Source of the DNA: JACVRW01 sp963811055
GTDB taxonomy: Bacteria; Actinomycetota; Thermoleophilia; Solirubrobacterales; Thermoleophilaceae
Direction of reading: 5' to 3'
DNA length: 64,000 nucleotides
NCBI GenBank assembly: GCA_963811055.1
Contig: CAWEPQ010000001.1
Span: 887,293 to 951,292, forward strand
Shown here: positions 1 to 9,387 of the stretch, in pieces
How positions within the stretch are numbered: position 1 is the first letter of the stretch
Layout: each line of letters opens with the position of its first letter
Made by a program: the position numbers and the translations under genes
Notes under the pieces: model-generated
What the model was told of the DNA's origin: nothing
Databases searched by the model: none
What the model saw: only the letters and a program-made list of their open reading frames with translations

Positions 1-532
1 AGAGCTCCGTGCGGAGCTCGAAGTCCACGCCGGCGGTGGGCTCGTCGAGGATCACCAGGCGCGGCCTGTGCATCAGCGCGCGCGCCAGCAGCAGGCGCCG
101 GCGCTGGCCGCCGGAGAGCTTCGGGGCGCGCGTATCGCGCTTCCCCTGCAGCCCGAAGGCGCCGATCATCTCCTCGGCGCGCTCCTCGGCTTCGTCGCGC
201 TGCATCCCGAAGTACCCGCCGTGGTAGGTGAGCGTCTCGCGCACGGTGAGGAAGCGATCGAGGTTGATGTCCTGCTCGGCCAGCCCGATCCAGGAGCGTG
301 CGAGCAGCGTGTCGGCCGGCTCGCCGAACACGAGCACCTCGCCCGCGCTGACCCGGATGAGGTTGCACACGGCGCTGATGAGGGTCGTCTTGCCGGCGCC
401 GTTGGGACCGAGCAGACCGAAGAACGCGCCGGCCGGAATCTCGAGGTTGAAGTCCTCCACGGCGAGCGTGCCGTCGTCGTAGCGCTTGGTCAGCCCGCGC
501 ACCTCGAGCGCCGGTGGTTCGTCCCTGTACAC
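1..532 (-). CDS. ABC transporter ATP-binding protein (partial, C-terminus off the window)
   Basis: Cytoplasmic nucleotide-binding subunit of an ABC exporter of the daunorubicin-resistance/ABC-2 type. Reading down the minus strand from GTG at 532 gives Walker A (GPNGAGKTT, about residue 50), the signature LSGGQRRR and Walker B plus D-loop (LVILDEPTAGVD) close to the window edge, so roughly the last third of the protein is missing. The start was chosen because it lies 10 nt after the upstream methyltransferase stop and leads directly into the usual LEVRGLTKRY opening. The partner permease would lie outside the window. The ATPase assignment is firm; the substrate is unknown. Confidence 0.85.
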   Translation of the reverse strand, partial: MYRDEPPALEVRGLTKRYDDGTLAVEDFNLEIPAGAFFGLLGPNGAGKTTLISAVCNLIRVSAGEVLVFGEPADTLLARSWIGLAEQDINLDRFLTVRETLTYHGGYFGMQRDEAEERAEEMIGAFGLQGKRDTRAPKLSGGQRRRLLLARALMHRPRLVILDEPTAGVDFELRTEL

Positions 533-542
533 CGCTTCGAAT

Positions 543-1328
543 CTAGCGGGGGCGGGCTGCCGCGAAGCAGAACTGGATGCAGGCGAAGTAGAAGTCCCCG
601 CGCTCGGCGAGCGCCCGCTGCTCGTGGCCCCACGCCTTCGCGTCCTCAGGGTCCACGAGTCGCTGCGAGACCACGAACTGCTCGACGAAGTCCACGAGCC
701 AGCCGCCGTACGTCTCATGCGACAGCTCGTCGGTCGCGAACGTGTGGCCCTCCATTCGCACCTGGTCGAACCCCGCGGATCGCAGCTCCGACCCCAGCGT
801 TCGCGGCAGCGTGGTGTGGGTGAGATGAGAGTCCCAGCCGGCCAGCACCCGGGCCATGCGCTCAGGGTCCTTGGTGCGCATGGACACCGTGGACCAGTCC
901 ACGTCCCAGACCACCACCCGCCCGCCTGGCCGGAGCACCCGGTGGATCTCACGGAGCACGGCCGCGACGTCGGGCACGTATTCGAGTACCTGCACCGACA
1001 GCGCGGCGTCGAACTCCGCGTCGGCCACCGGCAGCGAAGTGGCGTCGGCCTCGTGGAAGGCCACATTGGCGTGGCCCTCGCAACGGCGCGCCGCCACTGC
1101 CAGGCTCGAGGAGCTCCCGTCCACCCCGACCACGGACCCCTGCGGGCCCACCGCGTCCAGCAGCTCGGCCACGTAGAAGCCCGGCCCGCAGCCCACGTCG
1201 ACGATCCGCTCCCCTTCCACGGGAGCGAGTGCATCTTGCACGAGGCTCCGTCTCCGGCGCATGTCGCGCTTTCGGTAGACCTCGTCGAGCTGCCTCACCA
1301 CCTGGTCGTCGAACTCCAGGCGGTTCAC
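543..1328 (-). CDS. Class I SAM-dependent methyltransferase
   Basis: A 261-residue methyltransferase of the UbiE/Methyltransf_11 type. Motif I (VDVGCGPGF, about residue 55), an acidic loop (VVGVDGS) and the post-II/III motifs (ALSVQVLEYVPD, HRVLRPGG) are clear. GTG at 1328 is preferred because it sits 5 nt after the rmlB stop and gives a complete N-terminal helix before motif I. It lies between rmlB and an ABC ATPase in one minus-strand run, so modification of a sugar, lipid or small molecule is possible. The substrate cannot be read from the sequence. Confidence 0.8.
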   Translation of the reverse strand: MNRLEFDDQVVRQLDEVYRKRDMRRRRSLVQDALAPVEGERIVDVGCGPGFYVAELLDAVGPQGSVVGVDGSSSSLAVAARRCEGHANVAFHEADATSLPVADAEFDAALSVQVLEYVPDVAAVLREIHRVLRPGGRVVVWDVDWSTVSMRTKDPERMARVLAGWDSHLTHTTLPRTLGSELRSAGFDQVRMEGHTFATDELSHETYGGWLVDFVEQFVVSQRLVDPEDAKAWGHEQRALAERGDFYFACIQFCFAAARPR

Positions 1329-1333
1329 GGCAC

Positions 1334-2317
1334 TCAGCCCAGCGCTCGCCCGTATTGGCGCTCGTAGTAATCGCGGTACTCGCCCGAGCGGACCGGTCCC
1401 CACCAGGGCTCGTTGTCGCGATACCAGTCGACCGTGCGCTGGAGACCCTCCTCGAAGCGCACCTGCGCCTCCCAGCCCAGCTCGGAGCGCAGCTTCTCGG
1501 AGGACAGCGAGTAGCGCAGGTCGTGCCCGGGGCGGTCGGTCACGTGCTCGATCAGAGACTCGTCGGCGCCGGTCAGCTCGAGGATGCGCGTGACCACCTC
1601 GATGTTCTCGCACTCGTCCGGGCCGCCCACGTTGTAGGCCTGGCCGGGCCGGCCGCGCTCGAGCACCGCGTGGATACCGCGGCAGAAGTCCTCCACGAAC
1701 AGCCAGTTGCGCACCTGGCGGCCGTCGCCGTAGACCGGCAGCGAATCCCCGTGCATCGCGTTCAGGATCATCAGCGGGATCAGCTTCTCGGGGTACTGGC
1801 GCGGTCCGTAGTTGTTCGAGCCGCGGCAGATCACCGCCTCGATGCCGTAGGTGTGGGCGTGGGCTGACACGAGCAGGTCGCCCGCCGCCTTGGTGGCGGA
1901 GTACGGCGAGGACGGGTCGAGCGGGGACTCCTCGGTGAAGGAGCCGGAGGCGATCGAGCCGTACACCTCGTCGGTAGAGACCTGGAGGTAGCGCGGCACG
2001 TTCAGCTCGCGGGCGGCGTCGAGCAGCACGCCGGTTCCGATCACGTGGGTGCGGGCGAAGGCCTCCTGGTCTTCGATCGAGCGGTCCACGTGAGAGTCGG
2101 CCGCGAAGTTGACCACCGCGTCCACGCCCTCCATCACCTCGCGCACCACCTGCGGGTCCTCGATCGCCCCCACCACCAGCGGCACGCCCTCCGGGAGGTT
2201 GTCGCGGCGGCCGGCGTAGGTGAGCTTGTCGAGCACCACCACGTCGTGGTCGCCCGACACGAGCCGGACGTAGGTGGATCCGATGAACCCGGCAGCGCCG
2301 GTCACGAGCAGCTTCAT
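1334..2317 (-). CDS. rmlB: dTDP-glucose 4,6-dehydratase
   Basis: Second step of dTDP-L-rhamnose synthesis: oxidises and dehydrates dTDP-glucose to dTDP-4-keto-6-deoxyglucose. The 327-residue protein has the extended-SDR NAD motif GAAGFIGS at the N-terminus, the dehydratase signature STDEVYGS with catalytic Asp-Glu, the YSATKAAGD Tyr/Lys pair and the NNYGPRQ substrate loop. Length is normal. ATG at 2317 overlaps the rmlD stop by 4 nt, which indicates translational coupling in the rmlA-rmlD-rmlB run. Confidence 0.95.
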   Translation of the reverse strand: MKLLVTGAAGFIGSTYVRLVSGDHDVVVLDKLTYAGRRDNLPEGVPLVVGAIEDPQVVREVMEGVDAVVNFAADSHVDRSIEDQEAFARTHVIGTGVLLDAARELNVPRYLQVSTDEVYGSIASGSFTEESPLDPSSPYSATKAAGDLLVSAHAHTYGIEAVICRGSNNYGPRQYPEKLIPLMILNAMHGDSLPVYGDGRQVRNWLFVEDFCRGIHAVLERGRPGQAYNVGGPDECENIEVVTRILELTGADESLIEHVTDRPGHDLRYSLSSEKLRSELGWEAQVRFEEGLQRTVDWYRDNEPWWGPVRSGEYRDYYERQYGRALG

Positions 2318-3129
2318 GCGTGCACCTCTCGTTCGGCCAGGTACGCGTCGAGTCCCTCCTGCCAGGGCGGCAGCAACGGGTCGCGCTCGGTGCCGAGCAC
2401 CGAGTTGGCGGGCCGCTTGGCTGGCAGGGGGTACTCAGCGGTGGTGATCGGCTCGAGCCGGCATTCCACGCCCGCGCGCTCGAAGGCAGCGGCGGCCAGC
2501 TCGTACCAGGAGCACGACCCGGCGGCGGCCACATGGTGGATCCCGTACTCCTCGCCGGATGCGATCTGCACGAGAGCGCGGGCGAGATGCCCCGTGTAGG
2601 TGGGACAGCCGACCTGGTCGGCCACCACGCGCGCCTCGTCCTTCTCGCGGCCCACGCGCAGCATGGTGTCCACGAAGTTCTTGCCGCCGGCGCCGAACAG
2701 CCAGGACGCGCGGGCGATGAAGTGGCGCGGGTTGGCGGCGGCCGTGGCCTGCTCGCCCGCCAGCTTCGAGCGTCCGTAGCTGGATACCGGGCCCGTCGGG
2801 TCGGATTCGAGGTACGGCTCGCGCTTGGTGCCGTCGAAGACGTAGTCGCTCGACACGTAGAGCACCACCGGGGCCGCCTCGGCCACGATGCCGGCGGCCT
2901 CGCCGTTCACCAGCAGCGCCTGCTCGGCCTCGGACTCGGCCCCGTCCACGTTCGTGTACGCCGCGCAGTTGAGCACCACGTCGGGCTCGGTCTCCGCCAC
3001 CGCCGCGCGTACCGCCGCCGCGTCGGTCACGTCGAGCTCGGCGCGCGTGAGGGCGATCGCGTCGTCGCCGAGCACCCGCACCACGTCCTGGCCGAGCATG
3101 CCGCCGGCGCCAACCACCAGAGCCCTCAC
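2314..3129 (-). CDS. rmlD: dTDP-4-dehydrorhamnose reductase
   Basis: Final step of dTDP-rhamnose synthesis: NAD(P)H reduction of dTDP-4-keto-rhamnose. The 271-residue extended SDR has GAGGMLGQ (nucleotide binding), SSDYVFDG, the YGRSKLAGE catalytic Tyr/Lys and the conserved RASWLFG segment. GTG at 3129 overlaps the rmlA stop by 4 nt. The 3,5-epimerase RmlC that acts between RmlB and RmlD is not in the window, so it must be encoded elsewhere or replaced. Confidence 0.93.
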   Translation of the reverse strand: MRALVVGAGGMLGQDVVRVLGDDAIALTRAELDVTDAAAVRAAVAETEPDVVLNCAAYTNVDGAESEAEQALLVNGEAAGIVAEAAPVVLYVSSDYVFDGTKREPYLESDPTGPVSSYGRSKLAGEQATAAANPRHFIARASWLFGAGGKNFVDTMLRVGREKDEARVVADQVGCPTYTGHLARALVQIASGEEYGIHHVAAAGSCSWYELAAAAFERAGVECRLEPITTAEYPLPAKRPANSVLGTERDPLLPPWQEGLDAYLAEREVHA

Positions 3130-4202
3130 AGGATCTGCACGTCCGCGTTGTCGCCGACCACGAAGCGGTAGGCCTTGGGCAGCGCCGGGCCGCGCCGGAT
3201 GCGCACGTTCTTTCCGATCAGGCTGGCCTCCACCCGGTACTCCAGGTCGCGCACGGTCGAGCCGGACAGCACGATCGAGTGCTCCAGCTCGGCCTTCTCG
3301 ATCTCCACGTCCTCGCCGATCGCCGTGTACGGGCCGATGTAGGCGTCGGTGATGCGCGAGCCGCGGCCGATGATCGCCGGGCCACGAACAGTGGCGCGCT
3401 CGAGCACCGCTCCCTCCTCGATCACCACGCGTCCCTCCACCCGCGAGTCCACCACGTCGCCATCGATCCGCTCCTCGAGGTCGTCGAGGATCAGCCGGTT
3501 GGCCTCCAGCATGTCCTGCACCTGGCCGGTGTCCTTCCACCAGCCGTGCACGATGTGCGGATCCACGCGCAGGCCGTTCTCGACCATCGACTGGATCGCG
3601 TCGGTGATCTCGAGCTCGTCGCGCCAGGAGGGCTCGATCGCACGCGCGGCGTCGAAGATCGCCGGCGTGAACATGTAGACGCCCACCAGCGCCAAATTGG
3701 TCTTCGGGTCCTTGGGCTTCTCCACCAGCCGCGCCACGCCGCCGTCGCCGTTCAGCTCGGCCACGCCGTAGCTCTCGGGATCGGGCACCGGCGTGAGCAG
3801 GATCAGCGCGTCCGGGTTCTCGCTCCGGAAGCTGTTCACCAGGTCGACGATGCCGTCGCGCAGCAGGTTGTCGCCCAGGTACATCACGAACGGGGACGTG
3901 CCGAGGAACGGCTCGGCTGTGAGCACGGCGTGCGCGAGCCCCTTGGGCTCGTCCTGCTCGATGTACTCGATCTTCAGGCCGAAGTCCGTGCCGTCGCCCA
4001 CCGCCGTGCGGATCTCGCCGCCGGTCTCGGGCGCCACGATGATCCCCACCTCGGCGATTCCGGCCTCGGCCATCGCCTCGAGCCCGTAGAAGAGCACGGG
4101 CTTGTTCGCCACGGGCACGAGCTGCTTGGCGCTGGTGTGCGTGAGCGGGCGCAGGCGCGTGCCCTTCCCGCCGGAGAGGATCAGGCCCTTCAGCTCATCC
4201 AT
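3126..4202 (-). CDS. rmlA: Glucose-1-phosphate thymidylyltransferase, long form
   Basis: Forms dTDP-glucose from dTTP and glucose-1-phosphate. The N-terminus carries the nucleotidyltransferase signature GGKGTRLRPLT, followed by KPVLFYGLE, the metal-site YLGDNLL and VEKPKDP. At 358 residues it is about 65 longer than the E. coli enzyme. The extra C-terminus shows hexapeptide-like repeats (residues ~250-340), as in the long StrD/archaeal type, which may also act on other sugar phosphates. ATG at 4202 overlaps the stop of the upstream PPOX gene. Confidence 0.92.
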   Translation of the reverse strand: MDELKGLILSGGKGTRLRPLTHTSAKQLVPVANKPVLFYGLEAMAEAGIAEVGIIVAPETGGEIRTAVGDGTDFGLKIEYIEQDEPKGLAHAVLTAEPFLGTSPFVMYLGDNLLRDGIVDLVNSFRSENPDALILLTPVPDPESYGVAELNGDGGVARLVEKPKDPKTNLALVGVYMFTPAIFDAARAIEPSWRDELEITDAIQSMVENGLRVDPHIVHGWWKDTGQVQDMLEANRLILDDLEERIDGDVVDSRVEGRVVIEEGAVLERATVRGPAIIGRGSRITDAYIGPYTAIGEDVEIEKAELEHSIVLSGSTVRDLEYRVEASLIGKNVRIRRGPALPKAYRFVVGDNADVQIL

Positions 4203-4636
4203 CAGTAGGTGCCCCCGAGCTTGCGATGGTCCCAGGTGACCACACGTGAGGGAATGAAGCGCAGGCCGACCCGCTTCTGGGCCTGTGCGGCCACCATCGC
4301 GCGGACCTCGGGCCCGAGGTCGCCGGCGTAGCGGCCGAACAGCGCCAGGCCGTAGGTCTCCACCTTCGCGGGGTCGTGCTCCAGGTTCACGTCGCACTCC
4401 AGCATGACGCCGCGGAGCTCGTGGTACTGCACTCCGTCCTCGATCCCGATCGTGGCGCGCGGGTCGCGCTCCAGGTTGCGCGCCTTCTGGGATTTGGCGT
4501 AGGTCCAGCCGATCAGCTCGTCGCCCTCCGCCACGAACCACAGCGGGACCATGTGCGGCATGCCGTGCGGGCCCACGGTCGCGCACTGCATGACCATCTG
4601 CTCGTCGAGGAACGCGCTGCGCTCGTCCTCGGTCAT
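4202..4636 (-). CDS. Pyridoxamine 5'-phosphate oxidase-fold protein (PPOX/F420 family)
   Basis: A 144-residue split-barrel flavin- or F420-binding protein. The opening TEDERSAFLDEQ, the CATVGPHGMPHMVPLWF strand pair and RNLERDPRATI are typical of actinobacterial PPOX-class F420-dependent enzymes. A longer reading to 4903 is possible but would run through the divergent promoter and into the M14 gene, so ATG at 4636 was chosen. The 4-nt overlap with rmlA puts it first in the sugar-nucleotide run. The substrate is unknown and the link to rhamnose may be only positional. Confidence 0.75.
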   Translation of the reverse strand: MTEDERSAFLDEQMVMQCATVGPHGMPHMVPLWFVAEGDELIGWTYAKSQKARNLERDPRATIGIEDGVQYHELRGVMLECDVNLEHDPAKVETYGLALFGRYAGDLGPEVRAMVAAQAQKRVGLRFIPSRVVTWDHRKLGGTY

Positions 4637-4760
4637 CTGTATCTGCTCGCGTCGGGAGGGCACGAGGTCGGCAGGGTACCCGCACCTGGAGGCATCGGCG
4701 GCGGTGGAACCGGGTAGGGCGAGGGGGAGTCGTCGCTCCGCCGAGAACAGAGGGGTCGCT

Positions 4761-7211
4761 ATGCGTTCAACGAGGTCACGGTCCACAATCACCGCCGTTC
4801 TTGCGCTGGTCGCGACGGGGGCGGGTGGGTCGGTTGCGGCCGATGCCGCCACCGAGCGGACGACGCTCACGGCCTCCAAGGCGGCGAAGAAGGGCTGCCA
4901 CACCCGCTATGCGGGACGCTCGGCGCGCACGGCGACGCTGCGCGTCACCGCCGCCCAGACGGGGCTGGTCCAGGCCCGCCTGAGGAGCCGGGGCGACTGG
5001 GATCTCGCGGTGTTCGACGCCAGGACCAAGCGCTACGTGGCCGGCTCGGCCGCCTTCGCCGGCCGCGAGCTGGCCGAGGGATTCGTGACCAAGGGACAGC
5101 GCCTGATCGTGCAGGGCTGCCGGTTCCGCGGGCGGGCCAAGCACGCCCGGGTGTCGGTCGCGTTCCTCGCCGTGCCCGCGCGGGCGCGCGGGCGCACGCA
5201 GGTGGTGGAGGTCTCCACCCCCACGCGCGCGGACAAGACCCGTCTTCAGAGCCTCGGCCTCGACCTCACCGAGAGCGGTGACGCCAACTCGATCGACGTG
5301 GTGATCACAGGTGACGCGGACGCGCGCAAGCTCCGTGCCGCCAAGCTCCGCTACCGGGTCAAGATCGCGGACCTCGGCGCGCGGACGCGCGCCAACCGGC
5401 GTGCCGACAGGCGCTACCGGATCCGGACGGCCGGAGTGGGGAGCCGGCTGCCGAGCGGCAGGACCACCTACCGCCACCTCGCCGACTACGAGCTGGAGCT
5501 GAAGCAGCTGGGAGAGCGCTATCCGAAGATGGTGCGCCCGTTCACGCTGCCCTATCGCACGCACCTCGGCCGCGACGTGCTGGGCATCGAGATTGCCAGG
5601 AACGCGTACCGGCTCGCAGATGGCAAGCCGACCTTCCTGAACATGGGAGTCCACCACGCTCGCGAGTGGCCGGCGGGCGAGCACGCGCTCGAATGGGCGT
5701 ACGACCTGCTGAAGAACTACGGGCACTCCCGGCGCACCACGCGGCTGGTGGATGCCACCCGCAACATCGTGATCCCGATCGTCAACCCGGACGGCTTCAA
5801 CATCTCGCGGGAGGCGCCGGACCTGCCGGCCGACGAGGAGTTCGGCCTGTTCTCCTACGAGATGAAGCGCAAGAACTGCTGGCCCGACCCGGCCAACCCC
5901 GGCCCGTGCGATGACAACCCGACGGCCGGCGCGGCGCTCGGCGTGGACCCGAACCGCAACTACGGTGGGCTCTGGGGCGGACCGGGCGCAAGCACCAACC
6001 CGCTGGCCCAGGACTTCCGCGGGACAGGGCCGTTCTCCGAGCCCGAGAGCCAGAACATCCGCTGGCTCCACTCAGAGCGGCAGATCACCAACCTGATCAC
6101 CAACCACACGTTCTCGAACCTGCTCCTGCGTCCGCCCGGCGTGGTGGACCAGGGCTTCCCGCTCGAGGAGCCGCTGATGAAGGCGCTCGGCGCACGCATG
6201 GCCGCCCACAACGGCTACGCGAACGGCCCGAGCTTCGGCCTCTACGACACCACCGGCGGCACCGAGGACTGGACGTTCTGGACCGCCGGAGGGCTCGGCT
6301 ACACGTTCGAGATCGGCGGGACCGAGTTCCATCCGCCCTACCAGACGGGTGTCGTGGCCGAGTACCTCGGCCTGCCGCCGGCCGAGGGGGCGGGCAAGGG
6401 CGGGAACCGCGAGGCCTACTACGAGATGCTGGCCTCGACCGCCAACGCGCGCGATCACTCGCTCGTGACCGGCAGGGCGCCGAAGGGCTGGAAGCTCAGG
6501 ATCGCCAAGAGCTTCATGACCTCCACGTCCCCGGTGTGGGGCGACGACACGAGCACGATCATCGGCGACCCGATGCTGTTCCCGGACAAGCTCGAGAGCG
6601 GGCTCACGTCGAGGGGCGGGCGCTTCGCCTGGCACATGAACCCGTCGACCCGCCCGGTGGTGGCCGGCCGCGACGGGCGCAACCCGACGGGCCCGCCGCA
6701 GGCGAGCATCCCGTTCGCGAACCCGCCCGGCGTGCCGGCGGAGAACACCGGCGACTTCTCGGCGGGCAGCGAGGCCATCCCGTTCACGGTGCAGGGACCG
6801 CCGGCGGTGGACAACGGCCGCATGACGGTGCACATCCAGTGGACCAACCCGGATACCGACTGGGACATCTACATCACGGACTCCACCGGCGAGGTGGTGA
6901 CCCAGTCGGCATCGTTCGGTGACACCAACGAGGACGCCACGCTGGTGGACCCGCCGCCAGGCCAGTACACCGTGCACGTCCAGAACTACGACCAGGTGGA
7001 CGGGCAGCCGGTGGACGACTGGTCGGGCGGCTCGGTCAACTTCCGCAACCCGACCCCGCGCACGGTCGGGCCGAAGGAAGCGTGGATCCTGAGCTGTGAG
7101 GATCCCGAGGGGCGCCTCCGCGCCACCCGCCGCGTGATCGTGGATCGCGGCCAGAGGGTGGACGTGGGCAAGGTGTGCTCCCGCAGCTACGCTGCAAAGC
7201 GCACAGACTGA
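4761..7211 (+). CDS. Secreted M14-family zinc carboxypeptidase
   Basis: An 816-residue exported metallocarboxypeptidase. The start ATG at 4761 follows an AGAGG element and begins a signal peptide (Arg-rich head, hydrophobic core, cleavage near residue 28). The peptidase domain spans about residues 235-560: HHAREW gives zinc ligands His299 and Glu302, NHTF gives His449, and YTFEIGG gives catalytic Glu517, so the site looks complete. The tail (~residues 675-780) resembles a beta-rich pre-peptidase/PPC-like domain (WTNPDTDWDIYI). It is transcribed alone, divergently from the rml run. Extracellular protein scavenging is likely. Confidence 0.9.
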   Translation: MRSTRSRSTITAVLALVATGAGGSVAADAATERTTLTASKAAKKGCHTRYAGRSARTATLRVTAAQTGLVQARLRSRGDWDLAVFDARTKRYVAGSAAFAGRELAEGFVTKGQRLIVQGCRFRGRAKHARVSVAFLAVPARARGRTQVVEVSTPTRADKTRLQSLGLDLTESGDANSIDVVITGDADARKLRAAKLRYRVKIADLGARTRANRRADRRYRIRTAGVGSRLPSGRTTYRHLADYELELKQLGERYPKMVRPFTLPYRTHLGRDVLGIEIARNAYRLADGKPTFLNMGVHHAREWPAGEHALEWAYDLLKNYGHSRRTTRLVDATRNIVIPIVNPDGFNISREAPDLPADEEFGLFSYEMKRKNCWPDPANPGPCDDNPTAGAALGVDPNRNYGGLWGGPGASTNPLAQDFRGTGPFSEPESQNIRWLHSERQITNLITNHTFSNLLLRPPGVVDQGFPLEEPLMKALGARMAAHNGYANGPSFGLYDTTGGTEDWTFWTAGGLGYTFEIGGTEFHPPYQTGVVAEYLGLPPAEGAGKGGNREAYYEMLASTANARDHSLVTGRAPKGWKLRIAKSFMTSTSPVWGDDTSTIIGDPMLFPDKLESGLTSRGGRFAWHMNPSTRPVVAGRDGRNPTGPPQASIPFANPPGVPAENTGDFSAGSEAIPFTVQGPPAVDNGRMTVHIQWTNPDTDWDIYITDSTGEVVTQSASFGDTNEDATLVDPPPGQYTVHVQNYDQVDGQPVDDWSGGSVNFRNPTPRTVGPKEAWILSCEDPEGRLRATRRVIVDRGQRVDVGKVCSRSYAAKRTD

Positions 7212-7238
7212 CGGAGGAGAGGAAGAACCGGGGGCGGG

Positions 7239-7254
7239 CGCGCCGCAGGGCGCG
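7239..7254. terminator. Short hairpin between convergent genes
   Basis: CGCGCC-GCAG-GGCGCG forms a 6-bp perfect stem with a tetraloop in the 60-nt gap between the convergent M14 and pafBC genes. There is no U-tract, so intrinsic termination is only a guess from position. Confidence 0.3.
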
Positions 7255-7271
7255 TCCGCAGCCGGCGCCCG

Positions 7272-9311
7272 TCAGCCCTTGACTGCGCCCGCGAGCGCGG
7301 CAGCGGCCTCGAGCACAGCGGCCCGGGCGTCATCAGGCTCGAGCACGATGGCGTCGCCCGCTTCCTTCAGCACCTCGCGCGCGAGCCACTCGTGCGACGC
7401 GAAGGTGCGCTCGACGACCACGGCGCCATCGGAGAGGTCCTCGACCACGCGCCGGTCCTCGCGCGCCCAGCGGGCGCGGTCCGGTGAGATCCATATGCGT
7501 GCGGTGCTGGACGAGGGCACCTCGCCGGTGGAGAGCCAGCCGTCCACGTCGGGCTCGATGCCCTCGCGCGGCTCGAAGGTGTCGTCGAGGACGGTGGCCT
7601 CGCGGATGCGGTCGAGCCTGTAGGAGCGCGACGCGTCCTTGTCGAGGTCGAAGCAGTGCACGTACCAGCCCTCCTGGCCGTTGGCCAGCTTGTAGGGCTC
7701 GATGGTGCGCTCCGTGAACTCGTCCTCGTTCTCCTTGTAGTACTCGATGCGCAGCAGGCGCCTGCCCGCGACCGCGCCCGAGACCACGCGCGCGATCTCC
7801 GAGTCGTCGCCCTTGGCGGTCGTGATCTGCAGTCCCTCCGCGGCCGGGTCTTGCCCGAGCGCGTCCACGATCTTCTGGCGCGGCGTCTCGAGCGAGCCCT
7901 CGGGCAGGTGATCGCCGATCAGGTCGATGGCCGCCACCAGCGCCTTGGCCTCGAGCGGGAGTAGCCGCGCCGGGCGCGCGAAGTTGTCGCCGTAGGGCTC
8001 GGGGTCCACCTCGATCTGGCCGCCGGTGATCTCGGCGTAGAGCACGTAGCTGCCGCCGCCGAAGTTCACGACGTTCAGCACGTCGATGTCCTGGCGCAGC
8101 TCCTGCTCGGAGATCTGGAGGCGCTCGCACAGCTCCGCCACCTCGAGCTTGCGGGCGTCGCGGGCGGCGTCGATCAGGATGCCGGCCAGCGTGACGAGCC
8201 GGGCGAAGCGCTCGGGCCGGATCGGCGAGTCGTCGCGGTCGCCGTCGTCCTCCTGCTGCACCGGGGCGCGGCGGCGCCGGGACTTGCCGGCGATCTCGGG
8301 CGTGCCGGTGTGCCGCTCCACCACGAGCTCGAGCCGCTCGCGGGCCTCGGCGGCCAGCTCGTCCGGCTCGACTATGCGCGCCTGGTCGCCGAGGCCGAGC
8401 ACCCAGGACAGCAGCTGGCGCGACTCGGAGTACTCGGTCTCGAAGATCACGCCGTCGTCCACGTGGGTGCTCCGGCCGGCGTGCCCGAAGTGGCGGAGCG
8501 CGAGCCAGTCGATCCGGTTGGAGAGCCAGATGCGGGCGGTGCCGACCGGGTCGCCGAGCTGCCAGTCGGTGCGCGTGGCGTACGAGCGCGGGTCGAACTC
8601 CTCCGGGCGGTTGAAGTCGTGCTCGGCCTTTGATGAGTAGCCCACCTTGCCGCGGATCCGCGACACGCGGAACACGCGTACGTCATCGCGCTCGTGGGAG
8701 TACCCGATCAGGTAGAACTGCCCGCCGCGGAAGAGCAGGTGGTAGGGATCGACCTTGCGCTTCTCCTCGGCGTCGCGGCCGATCGTGTAGTACTCGAAGA
8801 GAATCGTCTTGCGGCGGAAGATCGCCGTCTCCACCTTGGAGAGGCGCTGCGAGAGCTCACGCCCGCCGCTGTCGGCGGTGACCGCCATGGCCACCGAGCG
8901 CTCCTCGGGCGCATCGAGCGGCGAGGGCTTGCCCCACGACAGCTGCTGGAGCGCCAGGCGCAGCGGCTCGGCATAGGCGAACGTGCCGTCGAGGAGGTAG
9001 AGCGCCATGCGCAGGGCGCCGAGCTCCTCGTCGGTGAACGCGATCGCCGGGAGGTAGAAGTTCTCGGGCGGCAGCGAATAGTTCTCTGCCTCGTAGTAGC
9101 CCTCGGCGGGCTTGTCGACCTTCAGCTGGATCCCGAGCGACTCGAGCTCCGAGCGGTCGGCGTAGAAGCGCCGCGCGAAGGCCTCGTCGTTCATCTGCGA
9201 GTAGCCCTCCACGTCCGCCTTGATCTCGAGCGCGGACACGGGCCGCCGCTCCGCCATCAGGAAAGAGATCAGGGAGAGCTGCCGGATGAGCTTCTCGGTG
9301 TCCTTGGCCAT
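7272..9311 (-). CDS. pafBC: Fused PafB-PafC WYL-domain transcriptional activator
   Basis: A 679-residue regulator made of two successive HTH-WYL-WCX units. The first unit has the N-terminal helix-turn-helix (LIRQLSLISFLMAERRPVS), a WYL core near residues 165-235 and a WCX tail. The second starts after an acidic, basic-rich linker (about residues 345-370). PafB and PafC are usually separate adjacent genes in actinobacteria and form a heterodimer that activates LexA-independent DNA-damage genes; natural fusions are known. ATG at 9311 is used instead of the 24-nt longer start. No proteasome or pup genes are nearby. Confidence 0.85.
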   Translation of the reverse strand: MAKDTEKLIRQLSLISFLMAERRPVSALEIKADVEGYSQMNDEAFARRFYADRSELESLGIQLKVDKPAEGYYEAENYSLPPENFYLPAIAFTDEELGALRMALYLLDGTFAYAEPLRLALQQLSWGKPSPLDAPEERSVAMAVTADSGGRELSQRLSKVETAIFRRKTILFEYYTIGRDAEEKRKVDPYHLLFRGGQFYLIGYSHERDDVRVFRVSRIRGKVGYSSKAEHDFNRPEEFDPRSYATRTDWQLGDPVGTARIWLSNRIDWLALRHFGHAGRSTHVDDGVIFETEYSESRQLLSWVLGLGDQARIVEPDELAAEARERLELVVERHTGTPEIAGKSRRRRAPVQQEDDGDRDDSPIRPERFARLVTLAGILIDAARDARKLEVAELCERLQISEQELRQDIDVLNVVNFGGGSYVLYAEITGGQIEVDPEPYGDNFARPARLLPLEAKALVAAIDLIGDHLPEGSLETPRQKIVDALGQDPAAEGLQITTAKGDDSEIARVVSGAVAGRRLLRIEYYKENEDEFTERTIEPYKLANGQEGWYVHCFDLDKDASRSYRLDRIREATVLDDTFEPREGIEPDVDGWLSTGEVPSSSTARIWISPDRARWAREDRRVVEDLSDGAVVVERTFASHEWLAREVLKEAGDAIVLEPDDARAAVLEAAAALAGAVKG

Positions 9312-9387
9312 ACGCGTCACGAGGATAAGCGGCAAACCGAGCGGCGCACGCCCCCTATCCCGCTATTTGCGGCCTTGAAGCCGCTGC

